From NCBI GenBank assembly GCA_949825025.1, contig OX463788.1, forward strand, positions 19,781,799-19,845,798: DNA of 64,000 nt, read 5' to 3'. Origin of the DNA: Siphlonurus alternatus (taxonomy: Eukaryota; Arthropoda; Insecta; Ephemeroptera; Siphlonuridae). Shown piece after piece: positions 1 to 10,264 of the stretch. Position numbers and translations under genes: made by a program. Every line of letters starts with the position of its first letter. Position 1 is the first letter of the stretch. The notes under the pieces are model-generated. The model did not search any database. It was not told the origin of the DNA and was given only the letters and a program-made list of their open reading frames with translations.

Positions 1-1028
1 ATACCCTCACAGCAGTAGCGTCAATGCATGATATATATATATTATCCATATTATTCCATATAGCTGAACTGGAATAATATAGCTATCGTATGTTAATCGA
101 AACTTTGAATGTTGAGGTTAATTTACATGCTGCACGGATTGCAAGTATATTATTGTATTTTATAGTCATGACTCTCACGAAATATTGTTGTTTAAAGTAA
201 GTGATGACACTGAAGATACGTTGACGTCTGTCCTGTATTTATAAGCAAGAATTACGATTAAAAAAAAAAAAAAAAAAATCAAAATTTCTCCATCTCCAGT
301 ACAGAGAAAGTTTTTATAGAGTGCAGTGCACTTTCTCTATCGTAGCAAAGCAACTGCATATAAAGTGCTAGTGCATGACCGTCAGTGCATTTTAAAATCT
401 GCATGCACAATGTCAAGGTAAGAGAAAAATTGAGTTTGTTGTAGGCTAATGGTTTCATCACTCCATTACAAGTTTCGTTGCGGATCATTAACATTTAATT
501 TTTGTGGAAAGCAAACATGTTAAGTTTTTTTAATAGTGAAGTGAATATTAAAGTTAGCATCAATTAAATAAGTATCTAACTCTGCTTTTTTATGTGAGAA
601 AATAGGTTCTTTAAATATAGATGCAGTGTTATATATGTCATAAACAGATTCAATAGGATATGTTAAAGTGCTGTGTGTTAAAACAAAGCTATTATTGTTT
701 AAGTGTTATCATAGCACTTTCTTTCATAATTACTTATTTTGCGATAAGATAATAGATTGATGTAAGTAAATGCATCATGATATTAATTTTTGTTAGATGT
801 TACACCATTTTAGTAATTAAATCATAAACATATATCGTAAATTATTTATTTTTACATTAATTGCTATTTTACTACTATTATAATTATATTTGAGGATGCT
901 GTTTGCAAACTAAACAATTAGCTAATATTTAAATTATGATTCAACGTATAAATTTAGGAGATAATAATAGCTAATAATAATATCGGAAAATGCATTGTCT
1001 TGTTTCCTTTGCTTATACTGGTGAACGC

Positions 1029-1063
<35 letters not shown>

Positions 1064-3580
1064 TATATATGTACAATTCACAATTAATAAATAAATGTAT
1101 AATATATGTTTAATATACTAGTTATATTACCATGGACAAACAAATATTTATAGCTTAAAATAAATATAGTCTTATTTCCATTTCGGTAGTTTCATGAATA
1201 AATAAAATCAGATTAATCTATATCAATGGGGGCGTATATATTATGTATCCAGGATTTCTTCGTGGGGAAGGAGGGTCAGAGCGAAAAAAATTAAAATCAA
1301 GGATTATATGGATGATGTAACCCTCAATCCCCAACCGCAGGCGTATATTTTTAGGTCACTATAGAAAAATATGAAATGGTACTATTACATATATTACAAG
1401 ACTTTAAATTTGATTCACCCATGCATCTTTGTTAATTTTGCATCATTTTAATACGTGCATTTTAAAACTTAGAGGTGCGGTGCCATGGTTTGACTTTATT
1501 TTTCAATTTATTATTATTATTTATATAGAAGTGTAATATATTCACGATTATTTTGTGTGAAGTTTATAAAATTAATAAAGTTTCAAGTTGTATCAAGTAA
1601 TCCATCCAACCAGTTATATTATTTTATAGTATAATACGTACAATTTTTGTATACTTATTAGGTTAAAGTAATTTGGATATTTTTTTAAGTTTTAACTCAG
1701 AACAGTGGTTGAGCTAACACTATATATTAATTATATTATCACGATGTCTGCAATGATTTTCTTAAAGAACTGAGCCTAGAAAGTTTTTTTTTTTTTTTTT
1801 CAGTTGCACACAATTCATATAATAGTAGAGATCTACTAAAACTACTAAAACTCTTTTTTAGGCAGCACTACATATCCTCAAATAATGTGGATGCATGCCA
1901 TGCGAATTCATTGCATGCAAATTATTATACCAAGCATGCACCGTTGCCTTTTTGAATTCAAATATCTTAAAAACAAACGAACAAACGGGGGCATACATGA
2001 CCAAAATGTGTCAATTACCCCAAAATACAAACCAATCAAACAAACAAACAAATAATACAGAAAAGCACCATAAAAAATGACTCGATCGTCAAAAATCGTT
2101 AATTATTATACTGAATTACAGATGTGAATTATTCAGATCAAATGTAATTGTACTCGCATTAATTTAATTAGATAATATTAAAGTATTTAAATGATCAAAA
2201 AAATATGTAATATATAGGTAGTTCAGGTAAAAAAAACATAGAGGTAAGCTAGGATAGGTAGGACACTATAATTCACTAACAATAAGTGGATGACATTCTG
2301 ACGGTAATATAATACTAAAGCTGAAGCATAATTAAATATGCAATTGGCTTGCGTCACAAAATCAATTATATATTGTGTGTATTTTTCTTTTTCACAATAC
2401 AATGACCTGTAATATAACAAGTTGAAAATTGTGTATCAGTACCGTTTTTTTCAGTGTATGGAAGCTTATTCCATTTATCTTATTTAGTAATAGATCGATC
2501 CGATAAAAAAAAAATTTAATCGATATTAACTCATATAACACTGTGAGTCTTTGTAGTTACAAAAAGACAAACCCTTCCATCCTTGGCCGCTAATTGGATA
2601 TTGGATGGTCGTTCGTTACAGTATCCATGGCATAATTATAGTTCAGTTTGTCCAATCTAATTTAACATTTAAAAAAAAAAAAAAAATCAAGCTCAACAAT
2701 ATCAAAATAATCATTTTTAAGAACAATTTTTAATATTGAACTGTGAAATACTGAATTATTATGAAACGTTTAGTTTCTCTTTCCAAACTCAAATTTAGAC
2801 ATAATATATTAAATATTTTTTATTTGTTTAGTAGTTGGGTGTGCCATGAAGGAGCTGCATTATAATCAAATAATCATTGATCAATTAGGGACAAATATAA
2901 AAGCCATGCGTTTAACTCTTCTAGCACATCAATGCAAATTGCAAATTACGTATAATAAATTCTAACAATTTGACAGCTTTGTACCTGAATTCTCCGGTTG
3001 TAAATCCGTCTATAGTATCAAATGTATTGTAAGTTGTAAGCATGATACCCATATGCAACACCTTAATATAATTATTGTAAGATAAAACGTTACTATTTAT
3101 CGCATATGAAACTTTAATTTGAGTTTGGATAATAGTTGGATTTAAAATAGATTATATAGTTTATATTTAGACATATTTGTTAGTATTAACGATATCATTT
3201 TGAAGAGATGCATCGTCTTTCGTCTTGATAATTTTTAAACAATCTCTAAATAAATAAGTAAATTTATAAATGTTCATGCTTCGTATGTGCTATCAATACA
3301 AAAAATAATTCGAAAAAAAGAAATATACACATAAAATATTAAAATCGTAATCCTTAAAAACAAATTAATGCTACTTTTTGTAATATTTCAATATATACTA
3401 TCGAAAAAAAATAATAATAAGGTTAAGTCATTACAAACAATTGATTTTAGAGAAAACCTTGATACTGATTCTCAACGTAATTTGTTAATATGATATATAA
3501 TTAATTAATCACCTAAATTAATTAACGCTAGTATAAAGCTGTCATCGTAGTTAACCTGAGATAATTATGTATTCGCCTCA
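1..3580. other. AT-rich non-coding stretch, no gene seen
   Basis: This stretch is very AT-rich with short homopolymer runs and one (TA)n tract at about 1029-1060. Open frames are short and low-complexity, with no family motif or convincing splice context. It may include intron or upstream sequence of the DM4/12-like gene, whose first coding exon I could not find. Confidence 0.5.
1029..1060. repeat. (TA)n microsatellite
   Basis: A pure TA dinucleotide run of about 32 bp is directly visible. Confidence 0.95.
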
Positions 3581-3897
3581 ATGGAGTATTGACCTCAATT
3601 TTTTTATTGCAGAAATGGATAGAGGGTGCAAAGTTATGCTACCCTGAGTTTTTTCAGATTTTTTAAATCCCTGGAAGTATTTTTAAAAAATTATTGAAAG
3701 TCCATTTTGTGACGTCATGCGGCGTCTCTTTTTAAGAAAAGGATAGGACTTGCCGCCGCGTGACGTCACAAAAAGGACTTTCAATAATTTTTTAAAAATA
3801 CTTCCAGGGCTCTAAAAAATCTGAAAAAAATCAGGGTAGCATAACTTTGCACCCTCTATCCATTTCTGTAATAAAAAAATTGAGGTCAATACTCTAT
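3581..3897. mobile_element. Palindromic MITE, family A copy 1
   Basis: A hairpin of about 317 bp. The left end (GGAGTATTGACCTCAATTTT) is mirrored at the right end, and the arms stay complementary almost to the centre, where a TGACGTCA-like box appears in each arm. A second near-full copy lies at 35342-35646 and one arm at about 53080-53130. It has no coding capacity. The right end is about 30 bp upstream of the 3927 exon, inside the presumed intron. Confidence 0.85.
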
Positions 3898-3926
3898 TCA
3901 TAACTAACCAACTTGCATCTCCGCAG

Positions 3927-4057
3927 ATTGCAATTGAAGGTGATTAAACTACTGACTATCCTCGTGGTGGTTCGATGCCAAATCCACATCATCCGCCTCA
4001 TCATCCTCGCCACGCTCGGCTTGGGGGGACTCGTCTTATACCAAGCTTTTGCATCAG
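3927..4057 (+). CDS. DM4/12-like gene, hydrophobic exon
   Basis: The acceptor is ctccgcag and the donor is TCAG|gtaata. It starts one base into a codon and ends in phase 1. It encodes about 43 residues, including a run of Ile, Leu, Val and Gly before YQAFAS. Confidence 0.65.
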
Positions 4058-4970
4058 GTAATACATTGATCTACTTATAATTTTAAGCCCTTATAGGCAC
4101 TTATATGTTGTATATCATTAAATAAATCTAATTACCGTGTATTATTAATTCTATTACAGGAAAACCAATTAGTCATATCCAGTCTGCAATCGGCAAAAGA
4201 TCAATATCTGACTGGTCAAACTTAAGTCACATGACTCCTAGCATCCAATTAGCACTGGATATGGATGAAAGCGAATGTGCACGACAATATATCTGTGAAC
4301 TTGCTACCACTCATCGCAGCATGGTTTCCCTCTTTCCTAATCATATGAGGTAATTCCACATCATAAACGAAGTACTGTGTACAGTTATTGAAGAAATGAA
4401 TAAATGAGGTTGAGCGTGGCGCAGTGCAATGACCAATTTTTGTTAGATCACCGAAGTCAAGCAACTTTGAGCGTGCTTAGTACTTGAATGGGTGACCGTT
4501 TCATGTAAAAATGACATTGCCTCCTTTCTTCCCTTTCTTGGGTAAATTAATTTCGCTATTTACTTTATATTTGCTGCACATTATAAAACTGAAGTTTATT
4601 CACTTTTAATGAAAAAAAGTCATGTTGTTTTAACATTATTTTAACCCTATATCTTATCAGTTTATCATCCATAAAATTCCATAATATAACATCTTCGAAT
4701 CGCTATAAAAAATAATCTCATGTCATAAATAACTAAAAGAATTTTGAAGTTGATTAATTGCAACGAATGATATTTTAAATTGCTGTCACATTGCATTGTT
4801 TCAGACCAAAGACGCAGCAAGATCAAATTGCACTTGGAGTATTTAAAGCTGCCGCTGAACTTGGATTGAAGGGTTCCGATCCTTCAATTTGCCACAGAAC
4901 ATTTCAACAATGCCCATATCAAAATATGCAACAAATGCAAGCAATTATTGAACGGTATAAAAATGCATAA
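3927..4970 (+). CDS. DM4/12-family-like secreted or membrane protein, 3' part of gene (three exons)
   Basis: Three exons join in phase: 3927-4057, 4160-4349 and 4805-4970, ending in TAA. The first gives a strongly hydrophobic segment rich in Leu, Ile and Val, compatible with a signal peptide or membrane anchor. The next gives a Cys-x5-Cys motif (CARQYIC) followed by a conserved-looking helix. The last gives Cys-x6-Cys (CHRTFQQC) and ends ERYKNA. Cysteine pairs in this layout are typical of the DM4/12 family of mostly arthropod proteins, whose function is largely unknown. All junctions are GT-AG with coding-phase agreement. The first exon begins at a CAG acceptor with no in-frame ATG, so one or more 5' exons are missing. 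The second intron carries a 5S-derived SINE. A possible polyadenylation signal AATAAA is at 5234. Family assignment is by eye. Confidence 0.7.
4160..4349 (+). CDS. DM4/12-like gene, first cysteine-pair exon
   Basis: The acceptor is tattacag and the donor is ATGAG|gtaatt. It enters in phase 1 and leaves in phase 2. It holds ECARQYICEL, the clearest family motif. Confidence 0.7.
4406..4545 (+). mobile_element. 5S rRNA-derived SINE, copy 1
   Basis: The sequence follows a 5S rRNA head: GATCACCGAAGTCAAGCAAC, then GAGCGTGCTTAGTACTTGAATGGGTGACC, the internal control region of 5S genes. It is followed by a tail, CGTTTCATGTAAA, which recurs as CGTTTCAAGTAAA in the reverse complement of the 30205-30480 copy. 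A shared non-5S tail makes this a SINE rather than a simple 5S pseudogene. It sits inside an intron of the DM4/12-like gene. Confidence 0.75.
4805..4970 (+). CDS. DM4/12-like gene, terminal exon
   Basis: The acceptor is tgtttcag; it enters in phase 2 and ends in TAA at 4968-4970. It encodes about 54 residues with the second cysteine pair and a Gln/Met-rich end. Confidence 0.7.
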
Positions 4971-5649
4971 TAAATAGTAAATACACCTAATATGCATCGT
5001 GCATGTTTAGTGTAAATATATTGTTAGTTTTTCTGTAAGTGTATTGATCCTCTAAAGTGTATAAGTGATCCTGTAATTTATAATTATTTCCATTATGTTC
5101 CACCCAATGTAAAAAAAAAAATAACAAATTTGTTACTTCTTAGTTCATTCTCATCTCATCTATATACTGTATGTATGGTAAGAATCTGGGAAATGCCTGT
5201 AAAAATATATTGAAAGCTTTACATATACTACAAAATAAAATACTGACAATTTTGTATAATTATGAATGGAGAAAAGATACTATTGATTTATGTTATGAAA
5301 CAAATATGTAATTATTTCAGGATTAAATTCTAAAAATTGACCTATAAAATCTGTAAGATTTTTATTATTTGTTTTATTATTTATTATATTTTTCGAATGT
5401 TACATAATACAATAGAGTATAACAGTTGGCAGAGGCGATACTAACGCATAATCCTATATATAGAACAAAATGCAACGGGTGAGTTACGCATAGTATCCCT
5501 TTTAACAATTAAATAATAAAAAAGGAAAACATAACAAAATGTCTCATAACAAGAATATAAATAAAATATCACGTGTATAGCACATGCAGTTCAGTCAAAT
5601 AAAAAATACATTATTATTAACAGTTCATGACTAAGCAAATAAACTTTTA

Positions 5650-5900
5650 ACCTAGAGTAAAACAAGGAACCATTTAAATATCTAATTCTAATATTAAGAG
5701 GCAAATTGTTCCACATCCACAAATGACAAACCCTAATATAAAAAGATTTAAGATGAGCCTCTGAACTTGCAAAAGGATCGAGGATCGAGGTATGAACAAC
5801 AGACCTTGTTTACAACCTCTCCCATAAAGACTTTTTACCATCTAAACACCTTTTAAAGAACATAAGATCAATTTCGTTAAAAGATAAAAGTCTTGTTTTC
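5650..5900 (-). pseudogene. Decayed non-LTR retrotransposon fragment (RT C-terminus)
   Basis: Read on the minus strand, pieces such as HLWMWNNLPLNIR and NGSLFYSRL resemble the C-terminal end of non-LTR RT proteins (WNxLP followed by a short basic tail). A related piece at 43620-43930 reads NSLPLELRSLSGSLFYSNL. No long frame remains. Confidence 0.45.
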
Positions 5901-6827
5901 TTTATTATTAACAACTTAATCAAAAAGAATTTTTGTCTAATTTTAAATACTTATTATAATGTGTACAACCATAATACAAGGCGTTTTAATAATTTTTTCA
6001 AATAGATTTTAACAGAACTAATCTGGGTAAATTTTCAATTAAATGTAAATTAATTCACGCACATATTTAGTAGTATACATGAAAATATAAAATTAATACT
6101 AGTAAAAACGTTTTCAGATTATGTTAAAAAGTTTTTTACTACTCATAACTCAACAATCTCTTCGCAGTAAACATCATAAATATTATATAACTATTGTTTG
6201 ATTCGAATTGTTTTGTTTACCAAGAAACTACGATTATTTCTGTTGTGTCACAGATGTGTTGTCACAGATGTGTATAAATTTATTTTTCTTTGTTTGCTTT
6301 TATTTTTATTACAATATTTTTTCATGCAATAATGTGAAAAAAATCTTAATTCTATTGTCTTTTTGTTTCGGTATAATATATCTATGTATGTATATATCTT
6401 ACAATATACTAGATGTGAAATTTTGATTTCTAGCTGAGGATTAAACTTAACTTGTTATTACTAAAATTTGTAATATTTCCGATTATGATGAATAAATATA
6501 TCTTAATTGTATAATAAATAATCATGAATAAATTAAATAACAAGGCATCAAACAAAATATAACATAAAAGCTGAACAATTTATTGTATTAGGTGACCACA
6601 TAACATATATTATGGTCGCTGTTTATTTGAAATTAGCAGGTGCTGTGTGTGGACTATTCTACACACATGTGGTGTCGATTGCCTTGGTGTTTTTTTGTTA
6701 CTGTGCATGTGGTTTCTCAATGTCAGTCACCAACAGGTGAATATAATGTTGCATGGATGAATTTATTCCAATTTGACCTCATTTATTTTTATTTATTCAC
6801 ATTAAAGACTAGTAGGTACATTGTGAC

Positions 6828-6828
<1 letters not shown>

Positions 6829-6893
<65 letters not shown>

Positions 6894-6900
6894 AGAGAGC
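6829..6900. repeat. (GA)n microsatellite
   Basis: About 30 GA units with one interruption near 6890. An apparent Arg-Glu repeat protein here is only this microsatellite. Confidence 0.95.
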
Positions 6901-7403
6901 CTGCATCCACTTTTCATTTGATTACTATATAGGAGACAATAATTAATAACATTTGTAACTAGGCTATATATAAGAAATTCAAAAAATTATATTAAATTAA
7001 ATTCTCAAATTATTAATCTGAAAAAGAAACCATATAAAACAAAGGCATAAGACATATAATTATAATAAAAATATACTGTATTGCAGTTTTCATTTGTTTA
7101 TATTTTAAATTAAATAAACCAAACAACGGAGACAAATTCATTTTGTGTTACAAGATACCTGAAATCTGTGTACGCATAATTAGGAACATTTGTAGTATAC
7201 GTTTTAATTGAGAATAATAATTTATTACTGAGTAATGTTGCGTTGAGGAACATGCAAATATATTGTTCCAAAAATATCAGGTGTATCAACTTTAAAATTT
7301 ACCACGTTTAACAAAAAAAAAAATGTCACTAATTTTACGTCTCTTTTCAAGTGAAGTCAAATCACTGTGAGTTTTGTATTCATTTCCATGATAAACATTT
7401 AGG

Positions 7404-7525
7404 GGGCGATTCACGAAAGAGTTATCCAGCTTTCTCACTAACCGTACGTGGTTAGCGCCAGCTTAATTCAATGACACTAAACGTGCTTAGTGAGAAACCT
7501 GGATAACTCTCTTCGTGAATCGCTT
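7404..7525. mobile_element. Palindromic MITE, family B (GCGATTCACGAA ends), copy 1
   Basis: A hairpin of about 122 bp with ends GCGATTCACGAAAGAG and its mirror CTTCGTGAATCGC. The interior reads AGTTATCCAGCTTTCTCACTAACC and folds back. A sister copy with the same interior is at 52009-52146. Confidence 0.8.
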
Positions 7526-7579
7526 CCATTGTTTCTACTTTACATACAGTTTCTCACAAACTTTTTCTGAGTGCCCTCT

Positions 7580-8095
7580 CAAGTGCGTCTATGCCTACTG
7601 TGGTATAAGTTTTTATATACAGTGGAAGTTTATTATAGAATCTAATTGACATTTATGGAATAAGGTCCCTTACTATAAATTTACGAGCGGGTGTAATTAT
7701 TGTGTCTTTATTTTTTGTATTATAATGGAACTCTTTTTGCACTGTACAAAATATTCAGATATAAATATGTTTCTTAACAAAAGAGACGGTTTCATATATA
7801 AATTGACAGGGTAATGATAAAATTCCTTCCTAAACAAGTATAGAATTTAAAAACAAGAATCCATTTTTTTTTAATTATACATATTTTTAATGCTCTTTTG
7901 TGTAGCCGGAATATAATTCCGAATCCACAGCTAGTCTCCCCAAACAATAATACCATATCTCATTATAGAATAAAAATGTGCATAATAAAGAGTTTTTTAA
8001 ACAATTAATATCAGATATATTACTAAGTTCATTTAAAGCAAAGATTGTTTTAGCTAACTTATTTCTTATATAATCAATGAGAATCACCCAACGCA
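7580..8095 (-). pseudogene. Non-LTR retrotransposon RT fragment
   Basis: On the minus strand at about 7887-8096 the frame gives DYIRNKLAKTIFALNEL and later NSLLCTF. This matches the region after the RT catalytic core in non-LTR elements (W..HI..KL.K.I..L). The frame breaks soon after, and flanking sequence down to about 7580 looks like a continuation. It is inactive. Confidence 0.5.
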
Positions 8096-8223
8096 AGTAA
8101 TTATATATACAAATAATGTATTTGCACTGAAAAGTGAGGAGTAAAAGATCGGCTCGATAATGAGTATTTATTTATTTTCTATGACGTTCCAAGGTCCTCG
8201 TCTCGACACTACAGTACAGGGAA

Positions 8224-8592
8224 AATGTCTGTAATTGAATTTGTTGAAAGTGGATTAGCAAACTCAATAAGGTGAGTGCGGCGTAAGGTAGCAGGTCACT
8301 TGCGGGGCTTCGGCGAACGGTGACACTTTGGTCGGCCAGAGTTGCGTGCTTGCCGTGAGACTCTGCAACAGCCAGCATCGAGTCCTTCCAGCCAGCATGC
8401 AGCTAAGCCTCCAGCACCACCAGCCTTGGATCCAGCATTCCAGCCGCTGCCGCATCCTCATGGGTCAGTACTAAAAGCAGGAGCAAATCCTTCACAGGCA
8501 AATATCATCATACCTGAAAATGGACAAACAAGAAATTGCAATGTGACAGTTCTGTGCGATAACCGCAGTAGCGCTGCATTTTTAATTACAGG
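8224..8592 (+). other. Possible exon(s) of unknown gene, GC-rich island
   Basis: Sequence here is clearly less AT-rich than its surroundings. A short frame from ATG at 8227 ends at a good donor (AATAAG|gtgagt, about 8271). A second frame open from 8324 encodes a Pro/Ala/Ser-rich stretch and then NCNVTVLCDN, and ends at a donor (TTACAG|gtaaat, about 8593) in phase 1. That phase would fit the acceptor at 14274 of the Culd-like gene, but no family is recognisable. It could be an upstream exon or promoter region of that gene, or part of a repeat. Confidence 0.25.
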
Positions 8593-8694
8593 TAAATTTA
8601 TAATTTGACAGGAAACATTAATCGAGCAATGAAATAAGTTTTTCATTTTTATAAAAACAAAGGGAGATCAAAGACTTTTAAAAGTACATAATGG

Positions 8695-8912
8695 GCGCAA
8701 TTATACCCCAACTAACCCAAACAGTAAACCATGGAAACCTGTAGCAGGACGCCTGGCACACCCTAAGGTGCACCTCCCGAATGCAGAGAGGGCACTTGTC
8801 CAAACCCCGTAAAAGTAGTGAAAAGTATCTCACCCTAGATCAGGATTCGAATCCACAATCTTTCTCATGCGAGGCGGGCACGCAACCAACGTGCCTACAC
8901 TTCTCGGTTCAT
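8695..8912 (-). mobile_element. tRNA-derived SINE
   Basis: On the minus strand the head reads like a degenerate tRNA: GGCACGTTGGTTGCGTGCC (A-box region), an anticodon-like GCCTCGCATGAG, and GGATTCGAATCC (B box). An unrelated body follows, containing GGTTTCCATGGTTTACTG. No acceptor stem can be closed, so this is a SINE, not a tRNA gene. Confidence 0.6.
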
Positions 8913-8995
8913 CAATTTTAGTTTATGACAAGAAGACAAAATATAATTATTTACAATTAATTATTTAGTATAAATGGAACACTAACATAACAATA

Positions 8996-9545
8996 ATGGG
9001 GAATTCTCCTACATTTATTTTAATTTTTTTTCAGATGCTTTATGCCTTGAAATTAAATGTTCCAAAACAAAAAAGTTTCAATCTTCAAAATTGGAGACGA
9101 GGGAATTTTTTAAAAATCTTCCTTCTTTTGAATTTAGCGCCAAAATGTGAAGTAGAAACTGCCTAGCAGTCGAAATTTTCCTGCAATAAATTTATATTTT
9201 CGATTATCACTCTGAAAATAAACTGATATTGGAGACAAAACTATTAATACTAGGGTAGAAAAACCCGCTGATTTCGATCGTGTTACTAAAATTTATAGCC
9301 AATCACTCCTTGACGCTCAAATTATCATATCAGGCAGTTGTTGTGTGTTAACTAGGGAGTTTCTACGTCACAATTTTCAGGTTTGCGCGCGGGTTGCATA
9401 CTTTGCCCCTATTCTAATAATCCCTTCAGAGTCCCCAAATTTGAGTTTAAAAAGTTGAAACTTAAGTCAAACTTATTTTTAATATGTACCCTATCTTAAT
9501 ATAGTAGTTAAATTAAAATTTGAGTTGTAAGAGAATTCCCCATTA
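8996..9545. mobile_element. Non-autonomous DNA transposon with short terminal inverted repeats
   Basis: The left end TGGGGAATTCTCCTACA and right end TTGTAAGAGAATTCCCCA are inverted copies with one or two mismatches. The roughly 500 bp interior is not palindromic and has no coding frame. Confidence 0.6.
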
Positions 9546-9824
9546 GAATTTATACATAAATATGATGTAGACTAAAAATAGCTAGTAAAAATGTTGAAAA
9601 AAAAAAAAAGAAACGAATATCATATAACTCAGCATGGCTTAATTAATTAATAATAATAATTATTATTAATAATTTAAAATCAGATATTTTGGGTCTAAAA
9701 AGCATACCTAAAATCGGGCTTTAAATTATCCAGCCCTAAATGTGGCTTAGGGCTTTGTGAATGCCACTTACATTGAGTAAATAAAACAGCATTGTTGAAG
9801 ACATACTTAAATTAGTTAAGAATG

Positions 9825-10160
9825 AACTATTTTTGTTTTACATACCATTTGATGTATGCTGGGCAATCTTCGCCGATCCTTTATTTTATGCAACACTCTA
9901 CAATTAGCACTGATTTTAATAATATTTAAATTAAGTATATACATATGCATATGTTATTTTAATAATTATTATTCACAAAAATGTACAATTTTGCACAAAA
10001 CTTGATGTAATCACTTTAAACTAATTGGTGATATTTCGCAAGTAATCTACTTGCTTTGACGAACCAAACTCTACTGCTGGCTCTGTAGATTTTTTGTTTA
10101 GTTGAAGACAATTGTAACAACACGTGTCGGGGTAGGTCAGGGAGAAGGGGGTGGGGGGTT
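9825..10160. repeat. Left inverted terminal repeat of the Penelope-like element
   Basis: Outer end AACTATTTTTGTTTTACATA; inner end at a GTGGGGGG tract. It is the reverse complement of 11823-12158 with few differences. Confidence 0.85.
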
Positions 10161-10264
10161 TATGGCGGGGGTGGGTGTGAGAGGGGGTGTTCATGTTTTT
10201 GTAACGGTCGTCGGGTGACTTGGAGACCTCTGGCTCGCACATTGATGCCCGCTACCGCCGTCGG

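Larger units (their letters stand above)
5240..7400. other. Intergenic stretch with decayed repeats
   Basis: Between the DM4/12-like gene and the next repeat cluster I see only AT-rich sequence, a degenerate LINE piece (about 5650-5900) and a (GA)n microsatellite. No convincing coding exon is visible. Confidence 0.5.

Noticed and set aside
4406..4545. Functional 5S rRNA gene
   Set aside because: The 5' part is diverged, the 3' end of 5S is replaced by a tail shared with another copy, and it lies in an intron.
10021..10242. 73-codon frame next to the Penelope element
   Set aside because: It falls within the inverted repeat and 3' flank, with no motif.
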